From contig CAMQXE010000002.1 in assembly GCA_947038745.1 (NCBI GenBank), positions 1-17,537 of the forward strand: a stretch of DNA of 17,537 nucleotides. Reading direction: 5' to 3'. This DNA is from an uncultured Propionibacteriaceae bacterium. Its GTDB lineage: Bacteria; Actinomycetota; Actinomycetes; Propionibacteriales; Propionibacteriaceae. Below, one piece after another: positions 1 through 7,643 of this stretch. A program made the position numbers and the translations under genes. Position 1 is the stretch's first letter; every line of letters starts with the position of its first letter. The notes below the pieces were generated by a model, which worked only from the letters and a program-made list of their open reading frames with translations, was not told where the DNA came from and ran no database searches.

Positions 1-1196
1 GTTGCTTCGCTAGATTCCTTACGCACGCTCATCACAATGGCAAACGCGCCTAATGTCGCAAGACCGTAAGCCACAAGGTAGAACAGAATCGACGAGACTG
101 ACGAACCAGAAGCACCCACAGCAACGCCACAGAGCGCAACGAGGATGAAGCCCGCGTGAGCTACAGACGAGTAGGCCAGCATCCGCTTCATGTCGGTCTG
201 AGTAACGGCAAGGATAGTACCGACCACGATGGTCAGCACCGCGATCACCGAGATCATCAACTGCCAGTCCCACTGCGCCCCGCTGAGCGCGACATAGAGG
301 ACGCGCAACAAAGCCACGACAGCGGCGAGCTTGGTGCAGATCGCCATGAAAGCCGTTACCGGGGTCGGAGAGCCTTGGTAAACGTCGGGAGTCCACATGT
401 GGAATGGAACTGCACCGATCTTAAACAGCAGACCAACCGCAACCATCGCCAAACCAGCAAGCACCAAAGCGTAGCCCTGCTGCGGGCGAGTTACGAGGCC
501 TTCACCAATGATCGACTTCGCAATATCGCCGTAGCGGAAGGAGCCGGAGTAGCCGTAAAGCAGTGCTACACCAAACAGCATGATCGCGGAGCTGACTGAT
601 CCCAGCAGGAAGTACTTGATACTGGCTTCCAGCGAAAGTAGACGGCGACGACGAGCTAGGCCAGCTAGCAAGTAGAGCGGCAGCGACATGACTTCCAGCG
701 CTACGAACAGCATGATGAAATCTGTTGCTGCTGCGAACATCATCATGCCCCCTAGCGAGAACAACAGCAGCGGGTAGATTTCCGTATGCTCAAGGCCACG
801 ACGCTCAGCTTCAGCTTCATCTGCAGAGCCAGGAGTCGCGTATGCCATCGGCGTGAACGCTGTGCCACCACGATAGATACCGCGCTCCGCAAAAAGCATC
901 GTCGATAGCAGCGCGAAGAACAGCAGCAAGATCCAGGCCATTGTCGCCGGAGCATCGACGCTCAACGCCCCGGCAGCTGCGATCATGAAGCGGTGCTGGG
1001 CAAAGCTCACGATGGTGAGAGCCAAGGTAGCCAACAACACAATGGCAGTGAACGAGACCTGCGCCGGGTGACGATGCCGCTGAGGCACGAAAGCCTCAAT
1101 CATCACGCTAATCAGAGCGCTGGTCAGAATCAGCAAGATTGGGGCCAGCGCCACCATATTCAGCACTGGCATCTGCATCTCTAGCAAAAGATTCAT
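1..1196 (-). CDS. nuoN: NADH-quinone oxidoreductase subunit N (NuoN), 3' end cut off by window edge
   Basis: Membrane-arm antiporter-like subunit of complex I, the last of three proton-channel subunits. Reading leftward from the ATG at 1196-1194, the frame stays open to base 1 and gives about 398 residues starting MNLLLEMQMPVLNM. Only the C-terminal part (roughly 100 residues by family length) is missing. Typical NuoN landmarks are visible: FVALEVMSLPLYLLAG with the conserved membrane Glu, the segment around FKIGAVPFHMWTPDVY (channel Lys, then HxWxPDVY), and QTDMKRMLAYSSVAHAG. Many hydrophobic helices are present. A hydrophilic loop at about residues 105-140, rich in Glu and Ala, separates early helices. 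The start overlaps the nuoM stop by one base (TAATG), with a weak AAGGG site upstream, so translation is probably coupled to nuoM. The start is chosen by this junction. Identification is firm; only the end is unknown. Confidence 0.95.
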   Translation of the reverse strand, partial: MNLLLEMQMPVLNMVALAPILLILTSALISVMIEAFVPQRHRHPAQVSFTAIVLLATLALTIVSFAQHRFMIAAAGALSVDAPATMAWILLLFFALLSTMLFAERGIYRGGTAFTPMAYATPGSADEAEAERRGLEHTEIYPLLLFSLGGMMMFAAATDFIMLFVALEVMSLPLYLLAGLARRRRLLSLEASIKYFLLGSVSSAIMLFGVALLYGYSGSFRYGDIAKSIIGEGLVTRPQQGYALVLAGLAMVAVGLLFKIGAVPFHMWTPDVYQGSPTPVTAFMAICTKLAAVVALLRVLYVALSGAQWDWQLMISVIAVLTIVVGTILAVTQTDMKRMLAYSSVAHAGFILVALCGVAVGASGSSVSSILFYLVAYGLATLGAFAIVMSVRKESSEA

Positions 1197-2725
1197 TACT
1201 TCGCACCCTTTCCAGCGCCCGGTTGCGGATCAACCGCACCCATCTGCTGCATGACGTGAGTCGAGGTTTGTTCCACCGCGATTAGAGCTGGCTTCGGGAA
1301 GATGCCAAGCACGATGATGGTAGCGAGGATAGCCGCCATGATGGCGCGCTCCCCTGCGGTGAGGTCTTTGCCGGTGAAGTCGGCTTCGACGTCATCGCGT
1401 AGCGTTCCCGTCATCGTCTTCTGATACCACGTCAGCGAGTAGACCGCTGCGAGGACCGTTCCAAATACAGCGACGCCAGCGATACCGCGGTGCTGCTGCC
1501 AGGCTCCCGACAAGACGAGGAACTCTGAGACGAAAGTAGACATACCCGGTAGCCCCAGCGCTGCGAATGCGGTGATGAGCAGCGCACCAGACATCACCGG
1601 AGCAACCTTCTGCACGCCGCCAAACGCTGAAATGTCGTAGCTGCCGCGACGTTTGGCCAACATTCCGACGACGAGGAACAGCGCAGCCGTCGAGAACCCG
1701 TGGTTGAGCATGTAGAACATCGAGCCATCAAGCGAAACCGTCGAGAAGGCATAGATGCCCAACACCATGAAACCGAAGTGGCTCACGGAAGTGAACGCAA
1801 CGAAACGCATGAGGTTCTGCTGACCAATGGCACAGATCGCACCGTAGATGATCGAGACCAGCGCGAAGATCATCATGAATGGCGCAATCCAGTTGCTGGC
1901 CTCGGGGAAGAGCCCGATGCAGAAGCGGATCATGCCAAAAGTACCGATCTTGTCCATGACGCCGACCAGCATGGTAGCGATACCAGGAGTTGATTGCTCT
2001 GCGGCTTCAGGGAGCCAGGTGTGGGACGGAACCATGGGCGCCTTGATAATGAAGGCGATAAGGAAGCCCAGCATGAGCCAACGTGCCGTTGTCCCTGAGA
2101 GGTGCAGCGTCTCCAGCGACGTCAGCAGGTAGGTTCCTTGGCCGCCTAGCTGAGCCGCGCTCACGGCATAGATACCGATGATCGACGCCAACATGATCAG
2201 ACCGCCCGCAAGGGAGAACAGCAAGAACTTAATTGCTGCACGGGAACGTTGTGACCCGCCGAAGCCCGCAATCAGGAAGTACATCGGGATTAGCGTTGCT
2301 TCAAAGAAAAGGTAGAACAACAGCACGTCAGTAGCCATGAATACGAACAGCGAGAAGCTCTCTAGCATGAGTACCAAGCCCAAGTAGACGCCTGCGTTCC
2401 AGCGCCCAACCCGCTCTGGCATATTCCATTCGGCCAGAATCACGATGGGGGTAAGAACGGCAGCAAGTATCACCATGAGCAGGCCCAAGCCATCTAGGCC
2501 GAGGGCGTAGAACGCACCGAACGTCGGAATCCACGAATGAACTTCGCTGAACTGTAGCCCCGCAGTGCTCGGCGAGAACTGTAGCGCTAGGCAGGCAGTG
2601 AGTACGAGTGTGATCAAGCTGACTGCAAGACCCCAATACTTAGCGGCGTTGCCCTTGAGGAAGAACGCGATGAGTGCGCCCACGATCGGCACTAAGCCGA
2701 TCAGCGTTAGCCAGGGGAATGTCAT
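1196..2725 (-). CDS. nuoM: NADH-quinone oxidoreductase subunit M (NuoM)
   Basis: Proton-pumping antiporter-like membrane subunit of complex I, 509 residues, normal for the family. Channel residues of the Mrp/NuoL-M-N family are recognisable: Glu142 in FYLFFEATLIPMYF, Lys228 in FIIKAPMVPSHTWLPEA, and Lys259 in GVMDKIGTFG. The HTWLPEAAEQSTP signature follows the first lysine. About 14 transmembrane segments are expected and the sequence is hydrophobic throughout. The ATG at 2725 has a strong GGGAGG site about 7 nt upstream. It begins 13 nt after the nuoL stop, and its TAA overlaps the nuoN ATG by one base. No damage seen. Confidence 0.97.
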   Translation of the reverse strand: MTFPWLTLIGLVPIVGALIAFFLKGNAAKYWGLAVSLITLVLTACLALQFSPSTAGLQFSEVHSWIPTFGAFYALGLDGLGLLMVILAAVLTPIVILAEWNMPERVGRWNAGVYLGLVLMLESFSLFVFMATDVLLFYLFFEATLIPMYFLIAGFGGSQRSRAAIKFLLFSLAGGLIMLASIIGIYAVSAAQLGGQGTYLLTSLETLHLSGTTARWLMLGFLIAFIIKAPMVPSHTWLPEAAEQSTPGIATMLVGVMDKIGTFGMIRFCIGLFPEASNWIAPFMMIFALVSIIYGAICAIGQQNLMRFVAFTSVSHFGFMVLGIYAFSTVSLDGSMFYMLNHGFSTAALFLVVGMLAKRRGSYDISAFGGVQKVAPVMSGALLITAFAALGLPGMSTFVSEFLVLSGAWQQHRGIAGVAVFGTVLAAVYSLTWYQKTMTGTLRDDVEADFTGKDLTAGERAIMAAILATIIVLGIFPKPALIAVEQTSTHVMQQMGAVDPQPGAGKGAK

Positions 2726-2738
2726 ATCAATTCCTCCC

Positions 2739-4652
2739 TTAGGCCAGACGGCCGAGGATCAGGACGACACCGATGAGAACGGCGCCAGCCGCCATCATCA
2801 GGCCATACGAACGGACGTAGCCAGTTTGGAGCCTGCGCAGTAACTGCGACAGTGCAGAGACCGTCTGGGCGCTACCTTCAGCAGCGCCATCAACGGCGAG
2901 GTCATCCACATCGGTGGTGAAGCGAACCAAAGCGCGTCCACCGTCACGAAATACCGTGCAGTTGATGTCTTCGGCGAACAGATCACGACGACCAGCAATA
3001 ACAAACGGGTTTGACGTTTTCGGAGCAACTCGTGGGATTGCGCGACGACCAAAAGCAAACCAGCTCACCAGCACGCCCAAGGCAACAACACCCAGTGTCA
3101 CTAAGCCAAGCGGGTTGATGATCATCTCAGCAAAACCCACCGCTTCGTGGGCTTCAGCCCCAGTGATCGGCTGAAGCCAATGGGCGATCCAGCCATTCAT
3201 CAAGAAACCAGAGACCACAGACAGCAGCGCCAAGACGATGAGCGGAATAGTCATCGTTGCCGGTGACTCATGCGGGTGAATATCTGCATCCCAACGCTTC
3301 TTACCCATGAATGTCATGAGCATAAGGCGCGTCATGTAGAACGCGGTGATAGCAGCACCAGCAATGGCAATGATGCCCGCTGTATGGTTGTGCTCGAAGG
3401 CCGCCTCGATGATGTGGTCCTTGGAGAAGAAGCCAGCAAAACCGGGGAAACCGATAATGGCGAGATAGCCCATCGCGAAGGTCCAGAAGGTGATCGGCAT
3501 GACCTTGCGGACTGCACCGAAGTGACGCATATCAGTGTCATCTCCCATGCCGTGCATCACCGAACCGGCGCCAAGGAACATATTGGCTTTGAAGAAGCCG
3601 TGGGTGATGAGGTGGAAAATCGCCAGAGCATATCCAGCCGGGCCGATACCTGCTGCCAGGATCATGTACCCAATTTGGGACATGGTCGAGCCGGCCAGAA
3701 CCTTCTTGATGTCGTCCTTGGCACAGCCAATCCAGGCACCCATGATGAGAGTGATAAGACCAATTGCCATAACGCAAGTCGAAGCCGTCGAACTCATCGC
3801 GTAGATCGCATGCGAACGGACGATCAGGTAGACGCCCGCAGTAACCATCGTCGCAGCGTGGATCAGAGCTGAGACCGGGGTTGGGCCTTCCATTGCGTCG
3901 AGCAACCAGGATTGCAGCGGGAATTGTGCTGACTTACCGCAAGCGGCCATGAGCAAGAACAGGCCCAAGGCCAGTGCCCAACCTGCATTGAGCGAAGCTG
4001 CCTGCTCATTGACCTGCTGGAATTGAACCGTGCCGAAGAGCATGAGCATGGTCGAGATCGCCATCACCATGCCCATATCGCCAATTTTGTTGACGACGAA
4101 AGCCTTCTTACCAGCAGCCGCAGCCGAGGGCTTGTGCTGCCAGAAGGAAATCAACAGGTAAGAAGCAAGGCCCACGCCTTCCCAACCGAAGAACACCATG
4201 AGGTAGTTATCGGCAAGGACCAGAATCAGCATCGCTGCGATAAACAAGTTCAGGAACGCGAAAAAACGGCGGCGACGTGGGTCATGGGCCATGTAACCGA
4301 TTGAATAGACGTGAATCAGCGAGCCGACACCCGTCACGAGCAGCGCGAACAAGATCGATAGTTGATCAATCCACAGCCCGAAGCTCAACGTCCAATGCCC
4401 AGCGGTAAACCAGGTGAAGAGCGGAACATCCACCGCACGCGGTGAGCCAAGCAAATCAATGAAGCACAGCAACGCAACCACGAAGGATGCAATCGGCGCT
4501 AGCGTCGCGAGGAAATGGCCCCAGCTATCGGTGATCTTGCCAGCAAGCAGCAAGAACGCAGCGAAAGCCAGTGGAATGGCGATCATGAGCCATGAGTAGG
4601 TAAACATACCGGTCGGAGCGACCGCGGTAACAACGTCGTTGAGAATCACCAT
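2739..4652 (-). CDS. nuoL: NADH-quinone oxidoreductase subunit L (NuoL)
   Basis: Distal proton-pumping subunit of complex I with the long lateral helix, about 637 residues and full length. Recognisable segments include FGWEGVGLASYLLISFW (conserved Glu near residue 158), KKAFVVNKIGDMG, LDAMEGPTPVSALIHAATM, and KKVLAGSTMSQIGYM. A hydrophilic stretch and a final helix at the C terminus fit the lateral-helix anchor. The start is ambiguous among three tandem in-frame codons: GTG 4655, ATG 4652 and GTG 4649. The AGGAG at 4659-4655 overlaps the nuoK stop and is only 2 nt from the ATG but 5 nt from GTG 4649. I keep the ATG as a compromise; the difference is one residue either way. It lies 5 nt after the nuoK stop. 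Confidence 0.96.
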   Translation of the reverse strand: MVILNDVVTAVAPTGMFTYSWLMIAIPLAFAAFLLLAGKITDSWGHFLATLAPIASFVVALLCFIDLLGSPRAVDVPLFTWFTAGHWTLSFGLWIDQLSILFALLVTGVGSLIHVYSIGYMAHDPRRRRFFAFLNLFIAAMLILVLADNYLMVFFGWEGVGLASYLLISFWQHKPSAAAAGKKAFVVNKIGDMGMVMAISTMLMLFGTVQFQQVNEQAASLNAGWALALGLFLLMAACGKSAQFPLQSWLLDAMEGPTPVSALIHAATMVTAGVYLIVRSHAIYAMSSTASTCVMAIGLITLIMGAWIGCAKDDIKKVLAGSTMSQIGYMILAAGIGPAGYALAIFHLITHGFFKANMFLGAGSVMHGMGDDTDMRHFGAVRKVMPITFWTFAMGYLAIIGFPGFAGFFSKDHIIEAAFEHNHTAGIIAIAGAAITAFYMTRLMLMTFMGKKRWDADIHPHESPATMTIPLIVLALLSVVSGFLMNGWIAHWLQPITGAEAHEAVGFAEMIINPLGLVTLGVVALGVLVSWFAFGRRAIPRVAPKTSNPFVIAGRRDLFAEDINCTVFRDGGRALVRFTTDVDDLAVDGAAEGSAQTVSALSQLLRRLQTGYVRSYGLMMAAGAVLIGVVLILGRLA

Positions 4653-4660
4653 CACTCCTA
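4647..4660 (-). promoter_or_regulatory. Ribosome binding site / tandem start codons of nuoL
   Basis: On the minus strand the nuoK stop TAG (4660-4658) is embedded in an AGGAG ribosome site (4659-4655), followed by three consecutive in-frame start candidates: GTG 4655, ATG 4652 and GTG 4649. Spacing favours GTG 4649 (5 nt), codon strength favours ATG 4652 (2 nt), and GTG 4655 overlaps the site itself. The termination and initiation signals are physically merged, which implies tight nuoK-nuoL coupling. Confidence 0.6.
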
Positions 4661-4957
4661 GTGCTTCAGCAGGTTGATGTCATCGACCGAGGTCGAACGA
4701 CGCGCCCGGTAGATGGCCACGATGATGGCAAGACCGACACAGACTTCAGCGGCAGCAACAACCATGACGAAAAGCGCCATGATCTGACCATTGAGGTTGC
4801 CCACCGTGTGAGAGAACGCGACGAGAGCAAGGTTCGCAGCATTGAGCATGAGCTCAACTGACATGAACATGACGATCGCGTTACGGCGAACGAGGAAGCC
4901 CACTAGACCGATCGCAAACAAGATGATCGCTAGGTCAACGTAGAAGATGGGATTCAT
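4658..4957 (-). CDS. nuoK: NADH-quinone oxidoreductase subunit K (NuoK)
   Basis: Small membrane subunit of complex I (MrpC-like), 99 residues, the usual size, with three predicted helices. The second helix carries the conserved Glu in [19 protein letters not shown] and the third carries Glu in [13 protein letters not shown], the two membrane glutamates needed in the proton path in this family. The ATG at 4957 overlaps the nuoJ TGA (ATGA) and is preceded by an AAGGGGAG site about 8 nt away. The C-terminal tail is short and basic. Confidence 0.97.
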   Translation of the reverse strand: MNPIFYVDLAIILFAIGLVGFLVRRNAIVMFMSVELMLNAANLALVAFSHTVGNLNGQIMALFVMVVAAAEVCVGLAIIVAIYRARRSTSVDDINLLKH

Positions 4958-5769
4958 GCTTCTAGCTCCCCTTTCTTGACGGCCTCGATCTCCTCGAATG
5001 CCTTGATAGTGGGACCAGCGACGGTGGCCGGATCAACCGGAAGCGCACGAGTCGCAAGGGTCGGGCTTAGCGATGGCGTAGCTACTGAACCGTCGGGCAA
5101 GAGCGCCGGGGTATTGATGTTGTTGCTACGCGCAAAAACGCCGGGGCTGGGACGAGCACCAGGATGTGTACCCTTTGCACCGTATTCCTCGATACGCAAA
5201 CGCTGCTGGTCTGCCTGCTTGATCTTTGGGCTGAGACGTTCGTGGTGGGCCATCATCATGGCTCCGAGAGCACCAGTGATGAGCAGCGCCGACGTTGCCT
5301 CAAAAGCGAAGATATGGTCCGAGAAGATCAAGAGCGCCAGTGAGCGAACATTGTCTCCGCCGATGGCATTGGCATCTTCCAAGCCAACTGGTTTACCGAC
5401 CATCGCGTTGCCAACAGCGAAAGCGAGCAAAGCAACAACGCCTAGCCCAGCTAGACCTGCCATTACCCGCTGTCCCTTGAGCATTTCCACCAGATCGTCA
5501 CGAGTATCAACGCCAACCAGCATCAGCACGAAGAGGAAGAGCATGAGGATCGCGCCGGTATAGACGATGATCTGCACAACGAATAGGAACGGCGAATTGA
5601 GTGCTGCGTACTGCACGGCGAGCATGATCATCACCGCAGCAAGGAACAGAGCCGAGTGGATCGGCTTCTTCGACATGACCATGGCAATGGCTGCACATAC
5701 CATCAGCGGCGCGCAAAGCCAGAAGGCTATTGCGCTGCCCAAGGCCATCGGAACAACCATCCCGATCAC
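4954..5769 (-). CDS. nuoJ: NADH-quinone oxidoreductase subunit J (NuoJ), with long C-terminal tail
   Basis: Membrane subunit of complex I (MrpB/ND6-like), 271 residues. The first ~175 residues form about five helices and include [18 protein letters not shown] and the following hydrophobic [10 protein letters not shown], the ND6 core. From about residue 178 a soluble, Pro- and Ala-rich tail of ~95 residues follows, containing [22 protein letters not shown] tail of this kind, with a [15 protein letters not shown] type motif, is familiar in actinobacterial NuoJ and absent from enterobacterial NuoJ (~184 residues). The start is GTG 5769, overlapping the nuoI stop (GTGA), with GGAG 7 nt upstream; the next in-frame ATG is three codons later. 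The tail's role is unknown. Confidence 0.95.
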   Translation of the reverse strand: MIGMVVPMALGSAIAFWLCAPLMVCAAIAMVMSKKPIHSALFLAAVMIMLAVQYAALNSPFLFVVQIIVYTGAILMLFLFVLMLVGVDTRDDLVEMLKGQRVMAGLAGLGVVALLAFAVGNAMVGKPVGLEDANAIGGDNVRSLALLIFSDHIFAFEATSALLITGALGAMMMAHHERLSPKIKQADQQRLRIEEYGAKGTHPGARPSPGVFARSNNINTPALLPDGSVATPSLSPTLATRALPVDPATVAGPTIKAFEEIEAVKKGELEA

Positions 5770-6341
5770 TTCTTGGCTCCATTCGTGATGTTTTCGGTAG
5801 CCGACGGAACGACCCGGACATCGGGAGTACCTGTTGGCGGCAAACCGAGGAAGTAATCCTTCTCATCGTCGCCTAGACGAAGAGCATGCGGCGGTTGCTC
5901 CATTCCTGGAAGCAGCGGGGCCAGCAAATCTTGCTTTTCGTAGATGAGTTTGGCGCGTGTGGTGTCTGCCAACTCAAACTCATTGGTCATGGTCAAAGCG
6001 CGCGTGGGGCACGCTTCGATGCACAAACCACAGAAAATGCAGCGTAGGTAGTTGATCTGGTAGACGTGTCCATAGCGCTCACCTGGCGAAAAACGATCTT
6101 CACCGGTGTTGCTCGCGCCTTCGACATAGATAGCGTCTGCCGGACAAGCCCAGGCGCACAACTCACAGCCGACGCACTTCTCCAGACCATCAGGCCAGCG
6201 ATTGAGCTGGTGACGTCCATGGAACCGCGCCTGCGGAATGAACTTCGCGCCCTTCTCCGGGTACTTGGAGTTGATCGACTTACGGAACATATAACGAATG
6301 GTGACGCCGAAACCGGCCCATTGATCACGGAAGCGTGCCAT
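5766..6341 (-). CDS. nuoI: NADH-quinone oxidoreductase subunit I (NuoI), 2x[4Fe-4S]
   Basis: Ferredoxin-like subunit linking the NADH module to cluster N2, 191 residues. Two complete CxxCxxCxxxCP motifs bind clusters N6a and N6b: Cys56/59/62/66 ([12 protein letters not shown]) and Cys101/104/107/111 ([12 protein letters not shown]). The Cys66 and Cys111 prolines are intact. The N terminus ([19 protein letters not shown]) is the amphipathic region that contacts the membrane arm. The ATG at 6341 lies 3 nt after the nuoH stop, with a strong GGAGG about 8 nt upstream. The C-terminal tail after residue 145 is variable in the family. Confidence 0.97.
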   Translation of the reverse strand: MARFRDQWAGFGVTIRYMFRKSINSKYPEKGAKFIPQARFHGRHQLNRWPDGLEKCVGCELCAWACPADAIYVEGASNTGEDRFSPGERYGHVYQINYLRCIFCGLCIEACPTRALTMTNEFELADTTRAKLIYEKQDLLAPLLPGMEQPPHALRLGDDEKDYFLGLPPTGTPDVRVVPSATENITNGAKK

Positions 6342-6344
6342 CTC

Positions 6345-7643
6345 TTATGCCTCCTTCATGGTCGTAGTTTCACCAGGAACAACGCCGGCGAACTCTGGCA
6401 GCACCTGGCCCGGCATCGGGGGAACAGGATAGCCGCCAGCAAAGGCGTCGAAGGGAGCATTGTGAGCAACCACCGGTGCTGATTTCTTCTCTGGCCAGAA
6501 AGCCCAGATCAGTAGCGCTGCAATAACGATGCCGACAACGATCATTCCCGCTTGGGTCTGCCACCAGCCGTATTGAACGCCAGCCTTGACCACAGCTACA
6601 GCCATGACCCACAGCAGCGAGACGGGGATGAGAACCTTCCAGCCCAGTTTCATGAACTGGTCGTAGCGCAGACGCGGAACCGCGCCGCGTAGCCAGATGA
6701 TGCAGAACATGACGATCTGCGACTTAATCAAGAACCACAGCGGACCAAACCACGGGTTATTGAAGAACTCAATGAAGTTCAGCGGCCACGGGGTGAGGTA
6801 GCTGCCGAAGAACAACGTCGCGATCATGGCAGACTGCGTCGTCAAGGCGATGTACTCGCCGAGGTAGTACAGCGCGTAACGGAAACCGGTGTATTCGGTG
6901 ATATGCCCCGAAACCAGCTCCTGCTCACATTCAGCGAAGTCAAAGGGGGTTCGGTTAGCTTCGCCCAAGGCAGCAATCGTAAAGATCACGAAGCTAGGGA
7001 TCAGCAGCCAGTAGCGGAATGGCAAAGTGGTGTCGATACCGCCCAAGGCGATCGTGCCACGCTGAGCCTCGACGATGCCCGACATCGACATCGTGCCCGA
7101 CATCATGAAGACAGTGACTAGCGAAAGACCCATCGCAACCTCATAAGAGATCATCGATGCCGAAGAACGCAAGCTACCAAGCAGCGAGTAGGAATCCGAC
7201 GAAGCCCAACCCGCTAGCACCGTGCCATAAATACCCATCGACGCTACTGCCAGCATGAACAAAACAGCCACCGGCGCATCCCAGAGCTGCAATCGGGTCA
7301 TATGGCCAAAGATGGTCAAGTTCCCTGACAGCGGCATGATGGCCCAACCGAGGAAGGCACAAACACCAGCGAGGAAAGGGGCTAGGTTATAGACCCACTT
7401 ATCGACATGCCCCGGCTGGAAGTCTTCTTTTAGCAGACACTTCACGCCTTCGGCGATGGTTTGGAACCAACCAAATGGGCCGTTCATATTCGGACCGGTG
7501 CGCTGCAACATGCGAGCCAGCACGCGACGCTCGAACCACACATTCATGATGATCCAGAGCAGCACGAAAACCAGGAGAACGACACCCTTAATCAGGGACA
7601 TCCACCAGGGATCGTTGAAGAAGATCGTGTCAAGCAGGCTCAT
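6345..7643 (-). CDS. nuoH: NADH-quinone oxidoreductase subunit H (NuoH)
   Basis: Membrane subunit (ND1) that forms the quinone-access chamber with NuoB and NuoD, 432 residues. Signatures are the ERRVLARMLQRTGPNMNG segment (residues 38-55) and GEANRTPFDFAECEQELVSG (228-247), whose acidic residues line the quinone/proton path. About eight helices are apparent. Residues ~385-432 form a soluble Pro/Gly-rich tail containing AGGYPVPPMPGQVLPE, of the kind seen in actinobacterial NuoH. The ATG at 7643 overlaps the nuoG TGA (ATGA), with GGAGG 6 nt upstream. Intact. Confidence 0.97.
   Translation of the reverse strand: MSLLDTIFFNDPWWMSLIKGVVLLVFVLLWIIMNVWFERRVLARMLQRTGPNMNGPFGWFQTIAEGVKCLLKEDFQPGHVDKWVYNLAPFLAGVCAFLGWAIMPLSGNLTIFGHMTRLQLWDAPVAVLFMLAVASMGIYGTVLAGWASSDSYSLLGSLRSSASMISYEVAMGLSLVTVFMMSGTMSMSGIVEAQRGTIALGGIDTTLPFRYWLLIPSFVIFTIAALGEANRTPFDFAECEQELVSGHITEYTGFRYALYYLGEYIALTTQSAMIATLFFGSYLTPWPLNFIEFFNNPWFGPLWFLIKSQIVMFCIIWLRGAVPRLRYDQFMKLGWKVLIPVSLLWVMAVAVVKAGVQYGWWQTQAGMIVVGIVIAALLIWAFWPEKKSAPVVAHNAPFDAFAGGYPVPPMPGQVLPEFAGVVPGETTTMKEA

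Noticed and set aside
19..955. Short minus-strand frames at 19-396 and 752-955 as separate genes
   Set aside because: They are alternative frames inside nuoN, whose own frame is open from 1196 to the window edge.
3270..3872. 200-codon open frame on the plus strand
   Set aside because: It is antisense to the conserved core of nuoL; no recognisable domain or ribosome site supports it.
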